Source: Microcaldota archaeon (GTDB lineage Archaea > Micrarchaeota > Micrarchaeia > Micrarchaeales > Micrarchaeaceae). Taken from it: a stretch of 18,083 nucleotides of DNA. Each line of letters begins with the position of its first letter. Positions within the stretch are counted from its first letter, which is position 1. The notes under the pieces were generated by a model. It had not been told where the DNA came from. It ran no database searches and saw nothing but the letters and a program-made list of their open reading frames with translations. Of this stretch, positions 14,063 through 18,083 are shown in pieces. A program made the position numbers and the translations under genes. The stretch is from assembly GCA_021812025.1 (NCBI GenBank), contig JAKAPD010000006.1, positions 1 through 18,083 on the forward strand, given 5' to 3'.

Positions 14063-14262
14063 GTGAATATATGGCAAAGACAGAAACTGCTATGGAAAAG
14101 TATACGAAGTTCGAAAGGGCGAGGATAGTCGGCGCCAGGGCATTGCAGCTAGCCTATGGCGCGCCGCCTCTGATAAAGGTGCCGGAGAAGATGGTAAACC
14201 CGATAGACTTGGCAGAGATGGAATTCGAAAAGGGTGTCATCCCAATAACAATCCTTAAATAA
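14059..14262 (+). CDS. rpoK: RNA polymerase subunit K (Rpb6 homologue)
   Basis: A 67-residue protein nearly all of which is the Rpb6/omega core: YTKFERARIVGARALQLAYG, APPLIKVPEK, NPIDLAEMEFEKG and VIPITILK. It is a small assembly subunit of the archaeal RNA polymerase. ATG at 14059 overlaps the stop of the reductase gene (ATGA), suggesting coupling. A second ATG at 14071 has GAGTGA 5 bases upstream and would give 63 residues; it may be the real start, as archaeal RpoK proteins usually begin shortly before the KYTKFERAR block. The last codons overlap a TATA-like sequence serving the next gene. Confidence 0.95.
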   Translation: MSEYMAKTETAMEKYTKFERARIVGARALQLAYGAPPLIKVPEKMVNPIDLAEMEFEKGVIPITILK

Positions 14263-14263
14263 G
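14254..14263 (+). promoter_or_regulatory. TATA box of the site-2 protease gene, inside the end of rpoK
   Basis: CTTAAATAAG overlaps the last codons of rpoK. It predicts transcription from about 14285, a few bases before the ATG at 14292. Confidence 0.45.
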
Positions 14264-14291
14264 ATTGTTGGCTCATCCTAACTGTGCGCGA

Positions 14292-15383
14292 ATGCCCAGT
14301 CCAATGTCCCCGACAATAGGAAAAGTGCTCGGCGTAGACGTTCAGCTGCACTGGACGTTCATCCTTCTAATCCTGTTCTCGCTCATATATCTTCCCTTGT
14401 TCATACTGATGGTATTTCTTTTCGGATCCGTGTTCATACACGAGCTGGCGCACGTCATTACCGCAAAGAACAATGGGATCAAGCCCAAAAGGGTAATCCT
14501 GTTTCCTCTTGGAGGGGCTACGGTCATGAACCTGGACGAAATAGAGCCGAGAGCTGGCCTCAGGATAGCGGTTTCCGGCCCGTTAATGAGCCTGTTCTTG
14601 GGGATGCTGAGCGCGGTCCTGATCGTGTACTCGCCTTTGGGACTAATCACACTGTCGCTCCAGCTCCTATTCGTGATAAACATAATATTGGGAGTAGGAA
14701 ACCTGCTTCCCGCATTCCCACTAGACGGCGGAAGGGTCCTCAAGGACTATATCGAGAGGAAAAGGAGCCCGCTGAAAGCCACAGAGATAGCCGTCAGCGT
14801 CAGCAAGGTACTGATGATCCTTTTCGTTATCGGCACAGCAGTATGGGTATTCACTCTCAATCAAACGTTGCTATACAAGGAATTCGTAATACTCATAGAC
14901 CTCTTCATAGCAATATACATTTATGGCGGCGCAAAAGCCGAGCTCCAGATGGCAAACGTAATAGAATACACGTCAAAGCTCAAAGTCAGGGACGCGGTGA
15001 ACAGGAGCTTCATAAAGGTAAAGCCGACTACGACGCTCGACAGGCTCTACCATGCCCTGCTCAGGGTAAAGACGCACATCGTGCTCTACCAGATTGGTGA
15101 CAAAGTATTCCTCGTATCGAGATATCTCGACGAATCGAAGAAGAGGAATGCGCCACTGGAGGAAAAGCCCGTAGCCGATTATGGCGTTGAGATACCTGTC
15201 ATGGGCTACAACGAAAAACTCTCAAGGGCTGTGGAGGAAATGGAAATGAATGAAACCGGCATCATAGCAGTGAAAAAGAACAAGAAGCTCGCGGGCGTAC
15301 TGTTGCAGCAGCACATAGACTCCTTGGTTGCGCTCCACATGCAGCAATCGAACATAAAGAAGCGCCTCGGCGGCGCTCATTAG
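14292..15383 (+). CDS. Site-2 protease family (M50) membrane zinc metalloprotease with CBS-like C-terminus
   Basis: A 363-residue intramembrane protease. The start (IGKVLGVDVQLHWTF) and the zinc motif HELAH in FIHELAHVITAKNNG (H50, E51, H54) are typical, and the third ligand sits in NLLPAFPLDGGRVL (D145). About five or six hydrophobic segments cover residues 20-215. From about 225 to 350 a soluble part (LKVRDAVNRSFIKVKPTTTLDRL..., then MGYNEKLSRAVEEMEMNETGIIAV) resembles a pair of CBS domains, as in several archaeal M50B proteins. These may sense nucleotides. The frame reaches a TTG at 14265; ATG at 14292 is preferred because of the TATA box at 14254, and ATG at 14304 is also possible. Substrate unknown. 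Confidence 0.9.
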   Translation: MPSPMSPTIGKVLGVDVQLHWTFILLILFSLIYLPLFILMVFLFGSVFIHELAHVITAKNNGIKPKRVILFPLGGATVMNLDEIEPRAGLRIAVSGPLMSLFLGMLSAVLIVYSPLGLITLSLQLLFVINIILGVGNLLPAFPLDGGRVLKDYIERKRSPLKATEIAVSVSKVLMILFVIGTAVWVFTLNQTLLYKEFVILIDLFIAIYIYGGAKAELQMANVIEYTSKLKVRDAVNRSFIKVKPTTTLDRLYHALLRVKTHIVLYQIGDKVFLVSRYLDESKKRNAPLEEKPVADYGVEIPVMGYNEKLSRAVEEMEMNETGIIAVKKNKKLAGVLLQQHIDSLVALHMQQSNIKKRLGGAH

Positions 15384-15449
15384 CGTTTTACGTCACGAGT
15401 CCCAGCGTATTTTGACAATAATCAGTATTTTCGCGTCATGCGCACATAA

Positions 15450-15477
15450 GCTTTAAGTATTCGGGCGATAAAATTAT
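15450..15477 (+). promoter_or_regulatory. Probable promoter of the ABC exporter gene
   Basis: Two TATA-like sequences, CTTTAAGTAT (15451-15460) and GATAAAATTA (15467-15476), lie 50-75 bases before the ATG at 15527. The rest of the 143-base gap (15384-15526) shows only a weak AGCC-TAT-GGCT hairpin near 15501-15511 and the GGTG site. Confidence 0.45.
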
Positions 15478-15526
15478 CAAGAGCGAAAACCCCACTGTCT
15501 AGCCTATGGCTTGACCGGTGAAATCA

Positions 15527-18083
15527 ATGGCAAGAATAGAAGCGGAACTGAAAACGGATCTGGACCACAACCTGAACCTCAAGGAGGAGCACGTCATAGT
15601 CTCCGGCGGGAAGCTCACGGTCCTCGAAGGCAAGAGGGAAATAGACAGCCGCAGGCTTGACCAGATAGAAAAGGCACACGTGGAATCGGGTTTTGGCATA
15701 AACAAGCTGCTACTGAAGATGAAGCAGGGCGAGGAGCTGGAGTTCTGCTACTTCACGAAAGCGAGGTCCGCGAACTTCGGAAAACTTGCCGAAGGCATAA
15801 ACGATTACTTCTCGAAAGGCAGGACCACGAAACTGGCATTCCAAAAAGAGAAGACGGAGCGCATCCTAAGAGTGCACACCCTGTTCTGGCTTTATGCTTT
15901 CGGAAGGAAATACAGGGCAACATTGCTTTTCGGCTTGGCAATTTCGCTGATTGTGGCGCTGGTGAACTTGGTGCCGCCATACCTGCTCAGCGTGCTTATT
16001 GACAGCGTGATACTCGCGCAGAGCCCGTCGCCATCGCTGTTCCCGCTGATAATAGCAGCGCTGTTTGGCTCTTATGCGACAGCTATGCTATTGTCTATAC
16101 TACAGAGCCTGCTGCTGAACGGTACCGGTTTCAAGATAATAACTGACATGAGGAACAAGCTGTTCGCGCATGTAGTGAAGCTGCCGCCGACGTTCATAGA
16201 CAACATGTCCACCGGGAGGATAATATCAAGGCTTATAGGCGACGCCGGCAACACGCAATGGCTCATGGTGCAGGGCCTTCCTACAGTGGTGACTAATTCG
16301 CTCACCCTGCTAGGGATAGGCATCATTCTGTTCGTAATGTTCCCGGCTTTGGCCGTGTACGTGCTGGTTCCGGTGCCGTTTGTCATATGGCTCATATTCA
16401 GATATAACAGAAAAGCCGACACGATGTACTTTAGGAACTGGAGGAGGAGCGCCGACATGACCTCCGCAATATCGGATACAGTGCCCAACTACGCAATCGT
16501 CAAGGCCGCATCAAAGGAAAGGGCGGAAAGCGAGAAGTTCCAAGCGACAACTGGCAAATACTTCAGCTCCCAGATGGACCTGACGAAGCTCAATCTTAAT
16601 TGGCAAATCATCGGCTTCTCTACTTCGCTAGCAACGCTCATGATTTGGTGGGTGGGCGGCCACCTTGTAATAGGCGGGGTTCTCCAATTAGGAGTGGTCA
16701 CCGCCTTCATAGCATATCTTTCAATGTTCTACGGGCCCATAAACAACCTGGGTGATACTATACCATTTGTCCTGCAGTCAATAACGTCCGGCCAGAGGCT
16801 AAGGGAGATACTGGATCAGGAGGTGCCTGCGCTGAAGCACAGGGCGCAGCACATGGAAAAGCCAAAGGGCGACATAAAATTCAGCAATGTCGCATTCGAG
16901 TACACGCATCCATTCCCGACTATAAAAGGCGTGAACATCAAGATAAAGCACGGCTCAAAAGCCGTCCTAGTGGGCAAAAGCGGCTCGGGTAAGACCACGC
17001 TCGCGAAGCTGCTGCTTAGGATGTACGAACTCAACGACGGAAAAATAACCATAGGCGGCAAGGACATCGCGAAATTCGGGCTCGACTACCTAAGGCACGG
17101 CATAGCGTATGTGCCGCAGGAAGCCGTACTGTTCGACGAAAGCGTAGCCTACAACGTCGGATACTATTCGCCCACAGAGCCGGATCCACTGGAAATAATG
17201 CTTGTCTGTGCCGATGCGTCGATACACAACGAGGTAATGCGTATGCCGTTGAGGTACGATACAACGATAGGCGAACGCGGTTACGCGCTCTCGGGGGGCC
17301 AGAGGCAAAGATTGTCGATAGCGCGGGGCATGCTGACCGATCCGAACATAGTGGTGCTTGACGAGGTCACCTCCAATCTTGACGCGATAAACGCAAGCGA
17401 AGTCGAAGGGACCATGTCGCACTTCACGAAGCACAGGACCTCCATATCGATAACGCATGACGCGAAAGAGATAATGGGTGCGGATTATGTGGTAGTGATG
17501 GATAACGGCATGGTCATCGAGCAGGGTGCCCCAAAGGAACTTCTTAAAAAGAAGGGCAAGCTCTCAAAGTTAATGAGGACAAAGGCTCACAGGTCGAAGA
17601 GGGAGTTCGAAAGGCCATCCACGAACAAGGTCGCGAGGTTCATAGCTAGCGCTTCGCACATAAAGGTGTCAAAGGGGAGCAGGCCGAGCCTGATAAACGT
17701 ATCATATAAACACAGCGATTTCAAGGACCTAATGCCGACACTTCCATTCCCGATAACACATCCGAACATAGTGGTGTTCAACGACAAGGAGGGCAAGCCC
17801 ATGTTATTGACAAACGATACTCAAAAGCTCCCCGGCGAGCAATACGAGATACTGAATGCCACGCTCAATGTCACCAACTTCAAGCTGAAGATACTCCAGA
17901 TCACAAAAGTCACGATAAACGGTGACGGAATAGACTGGTTCGTGAAGACCGATAGGGGGAAGAAGAAGGTGACTACGGGCTACAGGAGGAGCATAAGGGA
18001 CCTTGGCAGGAAGTTTGTCCTTCAGGACTACGAAGGCTCGGTCTTCGAAGCCGATAGGGGCGATCTCGACGAAAGGAGCAACA
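15527..18083 (+). CDS. ABC exporter with N-terminal PH-like region and C-terminal DUF1854-like domain (runs off window)
   Basis: 852 codons are visible with no stop. Residues 1-110 form a soluble region (HVIVSGGKLTVLEGKREID...) that looks like a small PH-like beta domain. Residues 125-415 are an exporter-type membrane domain (ATLLFGLAISLIVALVNLV, then DNMSTGRIISRLIGDAG as coupling region). The ATPase domain has Walker A GKSGSGKTTL (from 483), Q-loop YVPQEAVLFDES, LSGGQ (588-592), Walker B IVVLDE (D612, E613) and H644, so it should be active. From about 745 the sequence LPFPITHPNIVVFND ... WFVKTDRGKKKV ... IRDLGRKFVLQDYEGSVFEA ... LDERS matches DUF1854. In bacteria such ABC and DUF1854 proteins are, as I recall, linked to cyanophycin loci. 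ATG at 15527 has GGTG 6 bases upstream. Transported substrate unknown. Confidence 0.88.
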   Translation, partial: MARIEAELKTDLDHNLNLKEEHVIVSGGKLTVLEGKREIDSRRLDQIEKAHVESGFGINKLLLKMKQGEELEFCYFTKARSANFGKLAEGINDYFSKGRTTKLAFQKEKTERILRVHTLFWLYAFGRKYRATLLFGLAISLIVALVNLVPPYLLSVLIDSVILAQSPSPSLFPLIIAALFGSYATAMLLSILQSLLLNGTGFKIITDMRNKLFAHVVKLPPTFIDNMSTGRIISRLIGDAGNTQWLMVQGLPTVVTNSLTLLGIGIILFVMFPALAVYVLVPVPFVIWLIFRYNRKADTMYFRNWRRSADMTSAISDTVPNYAIVKAASKERAESEKFQATTGKYFSSQMDLTKLNLNWQIIGFSTSLATLMIWWVGGHLVIGGVLQLGVVTAFIAYLSMFYGPINNLGDTIPFVLQSITSGQRLREILDQEVPALKHRAQHMEKPKGDIKFSNVAFEYTHPFPTIKGVNIKIKHGSKAVLVGKSGSGKTTLAKLLLRMYELNDGKITIGGKDIAKFGLDYLRHGIAYVPQEAVLFDESVAYNVGYYSPTEPDPLEIMLVCADASIHNEVMRMPLRYDTTIGERGYALSGGQRQRLSIARGMLTDPNIVVLDEVTSNLDAINASEVEGTMSHFTKHRTSISITHDAKEIMGADYVVVMDNGMVIEQGAPKELLKKKGKLSKLMRTKAHRSKREFERPSTNKVARFIASASHIKVSKGSRPSLINVSYKHSDFKDLMPTLPFPITHPNIVVFNDKEGKPMLLTNDTQKLPGEQYEILNATLNVTNFKLKILQITKVTINGDGIDWFVKTDRGKKKVTTGYRRSIRDLGRKFVLQDYEGSVFEADRGDLDERSN

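Noticed and set aside
15384..15526. Possible riboswitch or small RNA before the ABC exporter gene
   Set aside because: Only a 4-bp AGCC/GGCT hairpin is seen. No conserved riboswitch-like structure can be recognised by eye.
17342..17777. A 17-base identical sequence (ATCCGAACATAGTGGTG) occurring at about 17340 and 17760, 420 bases apart
   Set aside because: Both copies encode the same short peptide PNIVV within the ABC ATPase and the DUF1854-like region. The flanks differ, so coincidence of codon choice is more likely than a functional repeat.

Overview
The window looks like chromosomal DNA of a small-genome archaeon. Evidence: an RNA polymerase subunit K (Rpb6) gene, a geranylgeranyl reductase of ether-lipid synthesis, a PAC2-type proteasome-assembly chaperone family gene, TATA boxes about 25 bases before gene starts, GGTG-type ribosome binding sites mixed with apparently leaderless genes, AGG/AGA/ATA-rich codons, and a tRNA without encoded CCA that appears to carry an intron. 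The mix (suf operon, many short intergenic gaps, an intron in an unusual tRNA position) would suit a DPANN/Micrarchaeota (ARMAN-like) acidophile or a Thermoplasma-related lineage. The lineage is my inference only.

Region 1 (1-4050, minus strand) is a suf operon for iron-sulfur cluster assembly, read sufB - sufD - small HTH regulator with three C-terminal cysteines - sufC - sufS (cut by the window edge). The genes overlap or nearly touch. A TATA box at 4041-4050 is followed by two copies of the palindrome GTTATAAC spaced 11 bp apart across the predicted transcription start. This suggests feedback control by the embedded regulator.

Region 2 (4139-6698, plus) is a three-gene operon: a glutamate-semialdehyde (P5C) dehydrogenase, a PNPOx-like flavin split-barrel protein, and a DUF192 protein. 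A minus-strand gene (6745-6969) for a 74-residue basic protein made of two copies of a GYLY...GYV repeat converges on it. A PAC2-family gene (7126-7866) follows on the plus strand.

Region 3 (7909-9370) is the most unusual part. A tRNA-Leu(UAA) has about 33 extra bases in its D-loop that fold like an archaeal bulge-helix-bulge intron. Directly after it comes a promoter and a single gene whose C-terminus has the R / STT / ExE pattern of ADP-ribosyltransferases. The gene is followed at 9348-9370 by an imperfect copy of the last 23-25 bases of the tRNA. This is the layout of a tiny tRNA-integrated element with attL/attR ends and one ADP-ribosyltransferase cargo gene.

Region 4 (9424-12427) holds two divergent predicted metallopeptidases, an HExxH protein (minus) and an M16 inverted-zincin HxxEH peptidase (plus). 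They are separated by a highly symmetric promoter region (13-bp inverted repeats around an 8+1+8 palindrome). A SAM-dependent methyltransferase on the minus strand meets the M16 gene stop-to-stop with no gap.

Region 5 (12549-18083, plus) holds geranylgeranyl reductase, rpoK, a site-2 protease (M50) with a C-terminal CBS-like region, and a long ABC exporter open to the window end. The exporter carries an extra N-terminal domain and a C-terminal DUF1854-like domain. No CRISPR array, rRNA gene, transposase or integrase was seen, and no stretch over about 200 bases lacks a gene.
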